This document shows positions 33,767-42,566 of a stretch of 64,000 nt of DNA, one piece after another. This DNA is from Peptostreptococcaceae bacterium. Its GTDB lineage: Bacteria; Bacillota; Clostridia; Peptostreptococcales; Peptostreptococcaceae. The notes under the pieces are model-generated. The model was not told the origin of the DNA. It made no database searches and saw nothing but the letters and a program-made list of their open reading frames with translations. The DNA lies in contig CABIZO010000004.1 of the NCBI GenBank assembly GCA_902363255.1, positions 372,001 through 436,000 on the forward strand, in the 5' to 3' direction. Position numbers and translations under genes: made by a program. Positions within the stretch are counted from its first letter, which is position 1; every line of letters starts with the position of its first letter.

Positions 33767-36244
33767 CTAGCATAATTCCTTCTTTTTATTTGATATTTTC
33801 AAATTATTATCAATTATTACTGCCATAATACTTTCATATTTAATATTAGATGGTAGTATTTTTTTGATTAAATTTAAATTTTGACTTTTGCATTCTTCTA
33901 TAGCCTTTAACACTATATTTTTTTCACCTTCACTATAATATTCATCCAATTCTAAATCAAAATTCAACCTATTACCTTCTAAAATATAATCATTAATATA
34001 AGTTAATAAAGTAGCATGAGATACTTCTACCTCTAAACTTACTTCATTTAAATGTTTTCCTTGGTTAAGTAAATCTAAAGCTATTTCATTATTTTTACGA
34101 TTATCCCCATCTATAACTATCTTAAGTTTATTTTTTTCTTGCCATTTAGGATTCATATTCTTTTCTTCTAAATATTCCTTGACTAGATTAATTATAGCTT
34201 CTCCGTATTTATTATATTTAACTAAGCCTATTCCACCTATATCTAATAATTCCTTTTCATTAGTTGGATATCTTCCACTAATTTCTTTCAAAGTATTTTT
34301 AGATAATACTTTGTAAAAAATAGTATTTTCTTTTTTAGCATAAAAAGCTCTAAGCTCTTTAAGTCTATCATATAGCTCTTTATTACTATTTACAAATAAA
34401 AATTCATCATATTGCATTAAATTCTGATTTATGTCATTTGTATTACATATATTTATATTATTTTTATTTATGTATTTTATTATTTCTTCAATAAACATTT
34501 CACCATATTTATCAAATTTTACTTCTCCTACTCCAGATATCAATATCATTTCACTTTTATTTCTAGGATATTTTTTGCTCATTTCCATCAAAGTAGAGTC
34601 AGAAAATACCATATAAGGTGCTATATTGTTATTTTTTGCTACAATATATCTTATTTCCTTTAATTTATCATATAGTTCATTAAGTTTTTTTTCATTTTCC
34701 TTTGATTCAATTTCATATAACAAGACTTTTTTATTACCCTTAATTATTTCTTTAGAAGTATTATTTATTCTAATAGTCGCAAATGAATTGTTGCCAGAAA
34801 TACTTTCTATCATATCCAAATAACCATGTGAAATTAAAGTATTAATAAATATTTTCAAATCTTCACTTTTATAGTCTTTCATAATACCATATGTTGATAA
34901 ATTATTAAAACCTAAATTGATAACTTTCTTATTTTTAGATCCTCTTAGAACATCTACTATCATATTTATTCCATAACTTCTTTTCATTCTAATTATACAT
35001 GAAATAACCTTCATAGCATCTTCACTCTTATCTATCATGGTACCTCTATTTAAACAATTACTACAGTTATCACATTTATTTTTAAATTCTTCTCCAAAAT
35101 AATTTAAAATATTCTTTCTATAACAATCGTTGCAATAAACTAAATCTATCATTTGTTGCAATTTGATATATTGGCTTTTTTTCCTCTCAACATTAAGTAT
35201 CCCCGAGTCAATAAGTAGTTTTTGTGTTTGAATATCTTGTGGAGAAAATAGTAAAGTACATTTACTATTTTCTCCGTCTCTACCTGATCTACCTATTTCT
35301 TGATAATAATTTTCTATGCTTTGTGGCATATTATAATGAAGAATCCATCTAATATTACTCTTATCTATACCCATACCAAATGCATTTGTAGCTATCATTA
35401 TATTTTTTTCATCCTTAACAAATAGTTCTTGATACAATTGTCTTTCATCATTGCTAAGTCCACCATGATATTTGGCCACAGAATAGTTTCTTTTTTTCAA
35501 ACTCTCATAAATTGCTTCAACAGACTTTCTTGTAGCAGCATATATTATTCCACTCTCGTCTTTATTTCTTTCAATAAACTTTAGAATATATTCTTTTTTA
35601 TTACAGTTTTTAATTATATTTATTTCTAAATTTTCCCTATTAAACCCTGTTGTATACTCATCATATTCTATGAGGTTTAAATTATTTATTATATCTTCTT
35701 TTACTTTAGTCGAAGCAGTTGCAGTAAAAGACGTTACTATTGGCCTGTTTTCTAAAACATTAATAAAATCAGATATTTTAGTATAACTTTTTCTAAAATC
35801 ATGTCCCCATGCAGAAATACAATGAGCCTCATCGACTGCAATTTGACTGATATTACTTTTTTTAATTATACTCATAAACTCATAATTATCTAATCTTTCT
35901 GGTGCTACATACACAATCTTATATTCATTTTTGTATATTCCATGTAATACCTCTTTTATTTTATTGTCAGATAAAGAGCTATTAATATATGATGCTTTAA
36001 TATTAATGGAGTTTAGTGTATCTACTTGATCTTTCATTAAAGATATTAACGGAGATATTACTATCGTAATACCATCTAAAATTAAGGCTGGTATCTGATA
36101 ACATATTGACTTTCCACCACCAGTTGGCATTATTGCTACAACATCTTTTTTATTTAATATTGAATTAATTATATCTTCTTGGCCTTTTCTGAATTCTTTA
36201 TATCCATAGTATTTTTCTAATATTTCTATAGGTTTTTTATGCAT
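33767..36244 (-). CDS. recQ: RecQ-type DNA helicase with two HRDC domains and a C-terminal HTH
   Basis: 825 residues, longer than the 600-residue E. coli RecQ. Helicase motifs: AIMPTGGGKSICYQIPALIL (Walker A), AVDEAHCISAWGHDFR (DEAH and aromatic loop), FTATASTKVKEDI, and IGRSGRDGENSKCTLLFS. The RQC zinc site is CNDCYRKNIL with CDNCSNC. Then come two HRDC domains (about 520-590 and 620-695, each ending GxGxVKxxKYGE) and a helix-turn-helix (NQGKHLNEVSLEVEVSHATL) of the helicase C-terminal type. It unwinds DNA in recombination and replication repair. Confidence 0.95.
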   Translation of the reverse strand: MHKKPIEILEKYYGYKEFRKGQEDIINSILNKKDVVAIMPTGGGKSICYQIPALILDGITIVISPLISLMKDQVDTLNSINIKASYINSSLSDNKIKEVLHGIYKNEYKIVYVAPERLDNYEFMSIIKKSNISQIAVDEAHCISAWGHDFRKSYTKISDFINVLENRPIVTSFTATASTKVKEDIINNLNLIEYDEYTTGFNRENLEINIIKNCNKKEYILKFIERNKDESGIIYAATRKSVEAIYESLKKRNYSVAKYHGGLSNDERQLYQELFVKDEKNIMIATNAFGMGIDKSNIRWILHYNMPQSIENYYQEIGRSGRDGENSKCTLLFSPQDIQTQKLLIDSGILNVERKKSQYIKLQQMIDLVYCNDCYRKNILNYFGEEFKNKCDNCSNCLNRGTMIDKSEDAMKVISCIIRMKRSYGINMIVDVLRGSKNKKVINLGFNNLSTYGIMKDYKSEDLKIFINTLISHGYLDMIESISGNNSFATIRINNTSKEIIKGNKKVLLYEIESKENEKKLNELYDKLKEIRYIVAKNNNIAPYMVFSDSTLMEMSKKYPRNKSEMILISGVGEVKFDKYGEMFIEEIIKYINKNNINICNTNDINQNLMQYDEFLFVNSNKELYDRLKELRAFYAKKENTIFYKVLSKNTLKEISGRYPTNEKELLDIGGIGLVKYNKYGEAIINLVKEYLEEKNMNPKWQEKNKLKIVIDGDNRKNNEIALDLLNQGKHLNEVSLEVEVSHATLLTYINDYILEGNRLNFDLELDEYYSEGEKNIVLKAIEECKSQNLNLIKKILPSNIKYESIMAVIIDNNLKISNKKKELC

Positions 36245-36451
36245 ATTTCTTCTCCTATATACGAACTTGTGTTTGTTAATTATTATATCCTATATTAATT
36301 AGTTAATACAAGCATATAATAATCTTTCTATACAATTAGTAGAAATAGTATAGAAAATATAAAGTTCACTTTTTAACCATCTTTTGAAAATTTGTGCTAA
36401 TATTAATATAGCTAGTATTTCTAATTATTTAATCAGTATGGAGGTGATTTT

Positions 36452-37711
36452 ATGAATAGTCAAATCATATCAATATTAATATTTATAGCAGTTATGTTAT
36501 CTATAATTACAGAAAAAATAGATAGAACTGTTGCTGCTATTAGTGGAGCAGTCCTTATGATAATTACCAATGTTTTAACTTTAGAAAAAGGTATTTCATA
36601 TATAGATTTCAATACTATAGGGGTACTAATAGGTATGATGATTGTTGTTGCAATAGTCAAAAATTCAGGTTTGTTTGAGTATATTGCTATTTATACAGCA
36701 AAAAAATCAAAAGGAAATCCATGGAGAGTAATGATTTACTTTATTCTTATTACAGCTATATTATCAGCTTTACTAGATAATGTAACTACCGTATTGCTTA
36801 TAGGACCTATGACTATAGTAATATGTCAAATTCTTAATGTTAATCCTATACCGTTTTTAATGACAGAAATAATTGCTTCTAATGTAGGTGGTACTTCTAC
36901 ATTAATAGGTGATCCTCCAAACATCATGATTGGCAGTGCTGCAAATTTAAGTTTTAGCGATTTTATTATTAATGTTGGTCCTGTTGTTGTAATCATTATA
37001 GTATCATTAATTTTATGTTTTAAATTTATTTATAAGAAAAACATTTGTAATGTTACTAATGAAGCATGTGTTACATCTTTAGATGAAGATAAAGCTATTC
37101 AAGATAAACCACTACTTTATAAGAGTATTTGTGTATTATTCTTAATATTATTGGGATTTATATTTCATAGCAAACTAAACATAGACTCTTCTATTGTTGC
37201 TTTATCAGGAGCATGTATTATGCTTATTATAGGAAAACAGGATACAAATGAGATAATAAATAGCGTCGAATGGAGTACAATAATATTTTTTATAGGCTTA
37301 TTTATAGTTGTAGGTGGACTTTCAGAGTGTGGAGTAATAAATAGCCTTGCAGAGTTATTAATAAAGCTAACACATGGAAATACTACGTATACAATGTGTA
37401 TTATATTATGGATTTCAGCTATAATATCTTCATTCCTTGATAATATACCATTTGTTGCTACTTTAATACCACTAATACTTACTATGCAATCCCAAGGGAT
37501 GAATGTGATGCCACTTTGGTGGGCGACATCTTTAGGTGCATGCCTCGGTGGAAACGGTACATTAATAGGTGCTTCAGCAAATGTAGTTTTAGCCAATATA
37601 GGTGAAAAACATGGATATGATATATCTTTCAAAAAATATTTTAAACTTGGCTTTCCAGTTATGTTATTAACTATTTTTATTTCTACTATATATTTATTAG
37701 TAAGATATTAA
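36452..37711 (+). CDS. ArsB/NhaD-type ion transporter (SLC13-like)
   Basis: 419 residues, about 11 helices. AVMLSIITEKIDRTVAAISG at the N terminus, the intramembrane loop LLDNVTTVLLIGPMTIVIC, SNVGGTSTLIGDPPNIMIGS, and the inverted second copy (SSFLDNIPFVATLIPLILTM, LGACLGGNGTLIGASANVVL) mark the ion-transporter superfamily branch of ArsB, NhaD and the P protein. Substrate may be arsenite, Na+ or an organic anion; no ars genes adjoin, so I leave it open. GGAGGTGATTTT precedes the ATG. The next gene starts 17 bp downstream. Confidence 0.88.
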   Translation: MNSQIISILIFIAVMLSIITEKIDRTVAAISGAVLMIITNVLTLEKGISYIDFNTIGVLIGMMIVVAIVKNSGLFEYIAIYTAKKSKGNPWRVMIYFILITAILSALLDNVTTVLLIGPMTIVICQILNVNPIPFLMTEIIASNVGGTSTLIGDPPNIMIGSAANLSFSDFIINVGPVVVIIIVSLILCFKFIYKKNICNVTNEACVTSLDEDKAIQDKPLLYKSICVLFLILLGFIFHSKLNIDSSIVALSGACIMLIIGKQDTNEIINSVEWSTIIFFIGLFIVVGGLSECGVINSLAELLIKLTHGNTTYTMCIILWISAIISSFLDNIPFVATLIPLILTMQSQGMNVMPLWWATSLGACLGGNGTLIGASANVVLANIGEKHGYDISFKKYFKLGFPVMLLTIFISTIYLLVRY

Positions 37712-37727
37712 TTAGGACGGTGATCTA

Positions 37728-38192
37728 ATGAAAATCATAGATACATATAGTACAAAAGGGGATTCTATCGAAATATTATTACGACAAATTGGTGCTACTA
37801 AGATAACAAGAGTTCGTGGCTTTTTATACTTTATTAAATTTAAAATTGATGATTTAGATATAACTTATACATATAATATTAATCATAAAAATCAATATTT
37901 TTTACAAAGAATAGAACCTTATCCACTTGGAAAAGGCATATTTGATAAAGAAATTGAAATAGTTTCATTTATAAAGAAAGATCTCAGCAAATTTAAAAAA
38001 GCTAAAAACCTAGAAAACTTCAATAAATTTTTAAATTTAAATTATACTATTACTTCTTTAACAACAGATATTGAAAATTTATTTTTAAATTATAATATTT
38101 CTGATATTGATATCAACCAACTAGAAGAAACTTTAAATACTTTTTCAAAAGAAATTGAAGGGTATAAAAATAATACTAATACTATAGAATAA
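37728..38192 (+). CDS. Hypothetical protein cotranscribed with the transporter
   Basis: 154 residues. The N-terminal half is beta-rich (RVRGFLYFIKFKIDDLDITY, YNINHKNQYFLQRIEPYPLG) and the C-terminal half is helical (KFKKAKNLENFNKFLNLNYT). No signal peptide, membrane helix or metal motif. It begins 16 bases after the transporter stop with its own site AGGACGGTGAT, so the two form an operon; a cytosolic accessory to the transporter is a reasonable guess. No family recognised. Confidence 0.7.
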   Translation: MKIIDTYSTKGDSIEILLRQIGATKITRVRGFLYFIKFKIDDLDITYTYNINHKNQYFLQRIEPYPLGKGIFDKEIEIVSFIKKDLSKFKKAKNLENFNKFLNLNYTITSLTTDIENLFLNYNISDIDINQLEETLNTFSKEIEGYKNNTNTIE

Positions 38193-38238
38193 TCAAATAA
38201 GATTACTTAGTACTTGCATTACATAATATAGTACTAAT

Positions 38239-38275
38239 AAAAAATGCTGGAAATTTAAATTTCCAGCATTTTTTA
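38239..38275. terminator. Bidirectional terminator
   Basis: AAAAATGCTGGAAATTT and AAATTTCCAGCATTTTT form a 17-bp perfect palindrome between converging units. Confidence 0.85.
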
Positions 38276-38311
38276 TTATTTTAAAATAATATCAATCAAA
38301 ATACGTTATAT

Positions 38312-38683
38312 TTAGTGATGTCCACAATCATGATGATTGCATCCATTTTCAACTGTAAATTCCATTAATTTATTTTCTCTTAATAAATCAAGATTTTCTT
38401 TTACATTTCCATCAACACCTCTAAATACTTTTGTTCCCATGCTATTTAATTTTGATATAGCTCCTGCCCCTATACCTCTAACTATAACAACATCTACAGC
38501 TTTGTTTGCTAAAGCTTTTAATGGTTGACATTTTCCATGTTCATGATTTAAATCCCCATTATCTATAACTTCAATTTCTTCTCCATCTAAACTAACAACT
38601 AAAAATTTTGGAGCAGAACCAAAGTGATTGTATGGACTACTTTCTATTCCTTTATTTTCTACTACTGGTATACAAATTCTCAT
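38312..38683 (-). CDS. NifX/NifB-type dinitrogenase iron-molybdenum cofactor-like protein
   Basis: 123 residues. MRICIPVVENKGIESSPYNH followed by FGSAPKFLVVSLDG, VDVVIVRGIGAGAISKLNSMG and a His/Cys-rich tail HHDCGHH. The Nif cofactor-binding fold is common in non-nitrogen-fixing anaerobes as small Fe-S or metal carrier proteins. The extended C-terminal His tail suggests metal binding. Its start overlaps the stop of the ArsR gene by 4 bases, so the pair is one operon and the metal-sensing regulator probably controls it. Confidence 0.88.
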   Translation of the reverse strand: MRICIPVVENKGIESSPYNHFGSAPKFLVVSLDGEEIEVIDNGDLNHEHGKCQPLKALANKAVDVVIVRGIGAGAISKLNSMGTKVFRGVDGNVKENLDLLRENKLMEFTVENGCNHHDCGHH

Positions 38684-39051
38684 TTTAAATCCTCCCTTTT
38701 TTTACAACATTTTGATTTACCTTTACAAGTATTGCAACAATAGCTTTTACTCATTTCAGTATTTGTCATATCAATAAAAGTATATTGATCGTCATTTATA
38801 AATTTCATAAAGGATATACAATCATTAAAAACTTCTTCATTAATTTTATAGAATACATAATATCCTTCTTTATATCCAGTTAAAATATTCGCTTCTTTCA
38901 ATATTTTAATATGTTGAGACACTGCAGAGTCAGAAATCTGTAAACGTTTAGATATACCTTTTTGACACATCATTTTACTAGATATTATCATTAAAATCTT
39001 TAATCTAGTTTCGTCGCTTAATGCCTTAAATATCTTTACTAAAGTTTCCAT
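38680..39051 (-). CDS. ArsR family metal-sensing repressor
   Basis: 123 residues. Winged helix: KIFKALSDETRLKILMIISS, GISKRLQISDSAVSQHIKIL, ILTGYKEGYYVFYKINEEVF. A cysteine-rich C-terminal tail (SYCCNTCKGKSKCCKKRE, five Cys within 15 residues) goes beyond the family core and may be the sensor or metal site; the ELCVCDL motif of ArsR/CadC is replaced by MMCQKGI with one Cys. It likely represses itself and the overlapping NifX-like gene. ATG preceded by AAGAGGTATCC. Confidence 0.9.
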   Translation of the reverse strand: METLVKIFKALSDETRLKILMIISSKMMCQKGISKRLQISDSAVSQHIKILKEANILTGYKEGYYVFYKINEEVFNDCISFMKFINDDQYTFIDMTNTEMSKSYCCNTCKGKSKCCKKREDLK

Positions 39052-39063
39052 GGATACCTCTTT

Positions 39064-39085
39064 TTTACTTAAGTACTTACTTAAT
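39064..39085 (-). promoter_or_regulatory. Candidate ArsR operator
   Basis: TACTTAAGTACTTACTTAA just upstream of the arsR-type start contains the 10-bp palindrome TACTTAAGTA and a repeat of ACTTA. Position fits autorepression. No independent support. Confidence 0.35.
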
Positions 39086-39185
39086 TAAATAATAGTACAC
39101 TTAGATAGTTTTATCAAGTACTTTTATTTTTTACGATAAATTTTTATATATTATTAAACTTTTATTATGTATTTTATTGCATTAA

Positions 39186-39234
39186 AAAAGAGTTAATATT
39201 AGATTTTAATTTAAAATCATTAATATTAACTCTT
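39186..39234 (-). terminator. Intrinsic terminator after trxB
   Basis: AAGAGTTAATATTA pairs with TAATATTAACTCTT, with an inner stem GATTTTAA/TTAAAATC; T-run follows on the minus strand. 7 bases past the stop. Confidence 0.8.
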
Positions 39235-39241
39235 GGAAATT

Positions 39242-40132
39242 TTATTTATTATTTTTTTCTTTTATTTTTAATTGATCAATGTATGACACTGCATTTATAG
39301 CTGCTATTTGACCTTGACCTGCTGATTTAATGTAAGAGTAAGGTTTACCTGCTATATCTCCGCATGCAAAGCATCCAGCAATATTGGTATTCATATTTAT
39401 ATCAACCTTAACATGTGATCCATCAACTTCAAGTCCTGGTACTAAAGTTTTTGGTGACGCACTATCTTTTATTACAAATACTCCATCAACATCAATAGCA
39501 CTACTCTTAAATGATACTTGGTTTACAAGCATTTGTCCTTTTATCTCAATTGGTCTTTCATTTATAATTTCTATATCTGAGTCTAAATCATTTCCTCTCA
39601 TAAGACCTTCTCTTTTATACATAGGTATAAAATATGTTTTAGAAGCAATTTCATTAAGGAAATTAGCTTCCTCTTCTGCTTCTTTATTGTACCCTATTAT
39701 AGCAACAGTTTTTTCTCTATATAGTGGTGCATCACAAGTAGCACAATATCCTACTCCTCTACCTAAATATTCTTCTTCACCTTTAATAGGTTTTCCATAT
39801 TGAACACCCGTTGCTAATATAACTGTAGTGGCTTCATACATATTTTCACCACTCATTAAAGCAAAATAATCCCCCATAGCATATATATTTGTAATCCTAT
39901 TGTTATAGACTTCTATTCCCATGCTATCTATATGATCTTTAAATTTATTCTTCAGATCTTCTCCACTAATTTCATAAAATCCTAAATAGTTGTTTATTTC
40001 CGGAGCTTTTTCTAGTTTATTACTTAAGTTTTCGTTTCCAAAAACTATTATATTTTTATTCCTAATTTTTGCATTTATTGCTGCAGAAAGTCCAGCTGGA
40101 CCACTTCCTACTATTGCTATATCATATCTCAT
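39242..40132 (-). CDS. trxB: Thioredoxin reductase-like FAD/NAD(P) oxidoreductase
   Basis: 296 residues from the ATG at 40132 (GGTGATAATA upstream; a GTG 12 bases earlier is possible). FAD loop YDIAIVGSGPAGLSAAINA, the redox pair CATC in GVGYCATCDAPLYREKTVAI near 135, and the C-terminal NIAGCFACGDIAGKPYSYIK, which has an extra Cys. The NADP-binding motif is weak: after AIIGYN comes KEAEEEANFL instead of GGGDSA with HRR, so the electron donor may not be NADPH (ferredoxin- or flavin-dependent types exist). It lies 24 bp after trxA. Confidence 0.88.
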   Translation of the reverse strand: MRYDIAIVGSGPAGLSAAINAKIRNKNIIVFGNENLSNKLEKAPEINNYLGFYEISGEDLKNKFKDHIDSMGIEVYNNRITNIYAMGDYFALMSGENMYEATTVILATGVQYGKPIKGEEEYLGRGVGYCATCDAPLYREKTVAIIGYNKEAEEEANFLNEIASKTYFIPMYKREGLMRGNDLDSDIEIINERPIEIKGQMLVNQVSFKSSAIDVDGVFVIKDSASPKTLVPGLEVDGSHVKVDINMNTNIAGCFACGDIAGKPYSYIKSAGQGQIAAINAVSYIDQLKIKEKNNK

Positions 40133-40156
40133 TATTATCACCACAATTCACAGCTC

Positions 40157-40474
40157 TTATAAATGAGCCTTTATTTTTGATTTTATTTGTTCTTTTGGTA
40201 CGAACCCTACTATTCTTTGTACTTCTTTTCCATTTTTAAATATTATCATTGTTGGAACTGAAACTATTTTATACTCTTGAGCCACTTCTAGACTTCTATC
40301 AATATCAATTTTTGCAAAGTCAACCGTATCAGACATTTCTCTACTTAGAGATTCAAATATTGGTGTTAACATTTTGCAAGGGCCACACCAAGTTGCAAAA
40401 AAATCCATTACTACTAATTTATCTGATGTTCTAATCTTATTATAAAATTGAGAATTATTTAATAATTTGGCCAT
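40157..40474 (-). CDS. trxA: Thioredoxin
   Basis: 105 residues. VMDFFATWCGPCKMLTPIFE with active C30-G-P-C33, then FAKIDIDRSLEVAQEYKIVS and the cis-Pro loop VPTMIIFKNGKEVQRIVGF. General disulfide reductant in the cytosol, reduced by the enzyme encoded 24 bp downstream. AGGAGGAGAAAT precedes the ATG. The two genes are a unit with a terminator after trxB. Confidence 0.96.
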   Translation of the reverse strand: MAKLLNNSQFYNKIRTSDKLVVMDFFATWCGPCKMLTPIFESLSREMSDTVDFAKIDIDRSLEVAQEYKIVSVPTMIIFKNGKEVQRIVGFVPKEQIKSKIKAHL

Positions 40475-40596
40475 TATTTCTCCTCCTAATGTATCACTAT
40501 ATAATATTAATATTTTTAATAAAAGTTAACACTATATGAATAGATATATTTATTATATTACATTTATACCCATTTTATTATTATAGAAACTTCTAC

Positions 40597-41826
40597 TTAA
40601 GATATTTCTCTTGGTATTACTATTTCAAATTTCGATCCTTCATCAAGGACAGAATATGGTTTTATTTTACAATTAAGATTAACGCTTATCATTTTTGCAA
40701 TAGACAAACCTATTCCAGACCCATCCATATCCATATTTCTAACATTATCACTTCTAAAAAACCTATCAAATATATGATGTAAATCACTTTCTTTAATTCC
40801 AATTCCAGTATCCATTATTGTACAAATTATTTTATTGTCTCTTTCATCTAATTTAAACCTTACTTCATCATTTATATTTGTATATTTAAAAGCATTATCA
40901 ATAAAAATTAATAATAATTGTTTAAGCTTATTTTTATCAGTTTTTATTAATGAATTTGTAAGATTATTTTCATATTTTAGAAGCTTATTTTGAATAGTCG
41001 CTATATCAGCATAATCTCTATATATTTCTTCTAGAAGATCCGATATATTTACCTCTTCAAGATTCAATTGTATTATAGCATCTTCTTTTGAAAGAGATAA
41101 CAAATCTTTAATCATTTTCTTTAGTCTTCTCGTTTCATTCATAGCATCTGCTATTGTTTCTACTTCATCATTAATCGTATTATTAGGCACCGTTAAAAGA
41201 CTTTGTAATTTAGATGATACTATAGTAATTGGTGTTCTTAATTCATGTGAAGCATCTTGTATAAATTTAGCTTGTGTGTACCATGCATTTTCTATTGGTG
41301 ATAATGCTTTTCTCGTTAAATATAAAGCCACAAAATATGTGATTACAATAGAAAATACTATTCCTATACCGATAACGAATAATAATTGTTTTAAAGATGA
41401 AAGTTCAGAGTCTATATTTCTAATTATTCTTATTTTAACATTATTAATTGTCACAGATAATTCTCTAAATGTATAATTACCTTCTTTGTACGTAAAACAA
41501 ATATTCGTATTATCACTTTCTTCTGGTGGAATATAGGCTTCAAAATAATCACTTTTTGTATAATATATTAGTCTATCATCTTTATAAATATATACTAAAT
41601 CTCTAGGATCATTTAAAACAATAGGATTTAAATAAGAACTTCTATTCACTTGTATACTTATATATTCATATTCTTCTTTTAACTTATCATCTATACTATT
41701 ATAAGTTATGCTTTGAAAATAAAAAAAAGTAAAAAGCGAAAAAATAATTAAAAAGCTCGATACAACCAAAATATTTATTTTTATTAGTTTATCTTTAGTA
41801 TCAGTAAATACTCTTTTATTTATCAT
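40597..41826 (-). CDS. Sensor histidine kinase
   Basis: 409 residues from the ATG at 41826, which lies inside the regulator gene (11-bp overlap). Helix about 18-40, extracytoplasmic region to about 150, second helix about 150-172, then FIQDASHELRTPITIVSSKL with the phospho-acceptor His, LLLIFIDNAFKYT (N box), MDTGIGIKESDLHHIFDRFF and GSGIGLSIAKMI. CiaH/ArlS-like architecture without an obvious HAMP. It pairs with the regulator encoded upstream. The signal is unknown. Confidence 0.92.
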   Translation of the reverse strand: MINKRVFTDTKDKLIKINILVVSSFLIIFSLFTFFYFQSITYNSIDDKLKEEYEYISIQVNRSSYLNPIVLNDPRDLVYIYKDDRLIYYTKSDYFEAYIPPEESDNTNICFTYKEGNYTFRELSVTINNVKIRIIRNIDSELSSLKQLLFVIGIGIVFSIVITYFVALYLTRKALSPIENAWYTQAKFIQDASHELRTPITIVSSKLQSLLTVPNNTINDEVETIADAMNETRRLKKMIKDLLSLSKEDAIIQLNLEEVNISDLLEEIYRDYADIATIQNKLLKYENNLTNSLIKTDKNKLKQLLLIFIDNAFKYTNINDEVRFKLDERDNKIICTIMDTGIGIKESDLHHIFDRFFRSDNVRNMDMDGSGIGLSIAKMISVNLNCKIKPYSVLDEGSKFEIVIPREIS

Positions 41827-42487
41827 CAAACATATACCCGACCTTACGTTTAGTTTTTATACACTTATCATATCCAAATTTACTTAATATTTTTCTCAAG
41901 TTGCTAATATAAACTTCTACTATTTCTATAGTTGCATCTGATTCCATTCCCCAAATTCTATCATATATTTGCTCTTTCAATAAAATGGTTCCTTTATTTA
42001 ATAAAAAATACTCCAACAAATTAAATTGTTTATTTTGTAATTCTATTTCTTCATCTTTATAAAATACTCTTCTTTTGCTTAAATCTAGATGTAGGTCATA
42101 AAAATCTAATGTATTTTTTGTCTGTAATTTACCTGTTGTTCTAAGCATAGCATATATTCTCGCTACTAATTCCTCCATATAAAAAGGCTTAGTTAAATAA
42201 TCATTTGCACCTATAGAAAATGCTTCTACTTTTTCATCTAAACTTTCTTTTGCAGTTAATATAAGTACTGGTGTATCAATATGATTTCTTCTTGTTTCTT
42301 TTAGTATTTCTATACCTCCTAAACTAGGTAACATTAAATCTAATACAACTAAATCATATATTCCTTGCTTAATAAGATAAAGTGCCTCTTCGCCATCTTC
42401 ACAGCATTCAACTTCAAAGTGCTTTAATAATTCTTTTTCTATAGTTTGTAATAATTTTTTATTATCTTCTACTACTAATATTTTCAT
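41816..42487 (-). CDS. OmpR/PhoB-type response regulator
   Basis: 223 residues. Receiver domain with VVEDNKKLLQTIEKEL, phospho-Asp in LVVLDLMLPSLGGIEIL, ILTAKESLDEKVEAF and NDYLTKPFYMEELVAR. Winged helix in the second half (ELQNKQFNLLEYFLLNKGTI, IYDRIWGMESDATIEIVEVY). AGGAGAAAGAT precedes the ATG. It starts 79 bp after the gene for the membrane-anchored repeat protein, which has its own terminator, so that protein may or may not belong to the same regulon. Confidence 0.93.
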   Translation of the reverse strand: MKILVVEDNKKLLQTIEKELLKHFEVECCEDGEEALYLIKQGIYDLVVLDLMLPSLGGIEILKETRRNHIDTPVLILTAKESLDEKVEAFSIGANDYLTKPFYMEELVARIYAMLRTTGKLQTKNTLDFYDLHLDLSKRRVFYKDEEIELQNKQFNLLEYFLLNKGTILLKEQIYDRIWGMESDATIEIVEVYISNLRKILSKFGYDKCIKTKRKVGYMFDDK

Positions 42488-42527
42488 ATCTTTCTCCTAA
42501 TTTATATTTATATTTGTATATAAACAA

Positions 42528-42561
42528 AAGGAATACCTCAAATAAGATTTGAAATATTCCT
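42528..42561 (-). terminator. Intrinsic terminator after the membrane-anchored repeat protein
   Basis: On the minus strand AGGAATATTTCAAAT-CTT-ATTTGAGGTATTCCT forms a long stem with one bulge/mismatch, then TTTTG. 5 bases past the stop at 42567. Confidence 0.7.
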
Positions 42562-42566
42562 AATAA

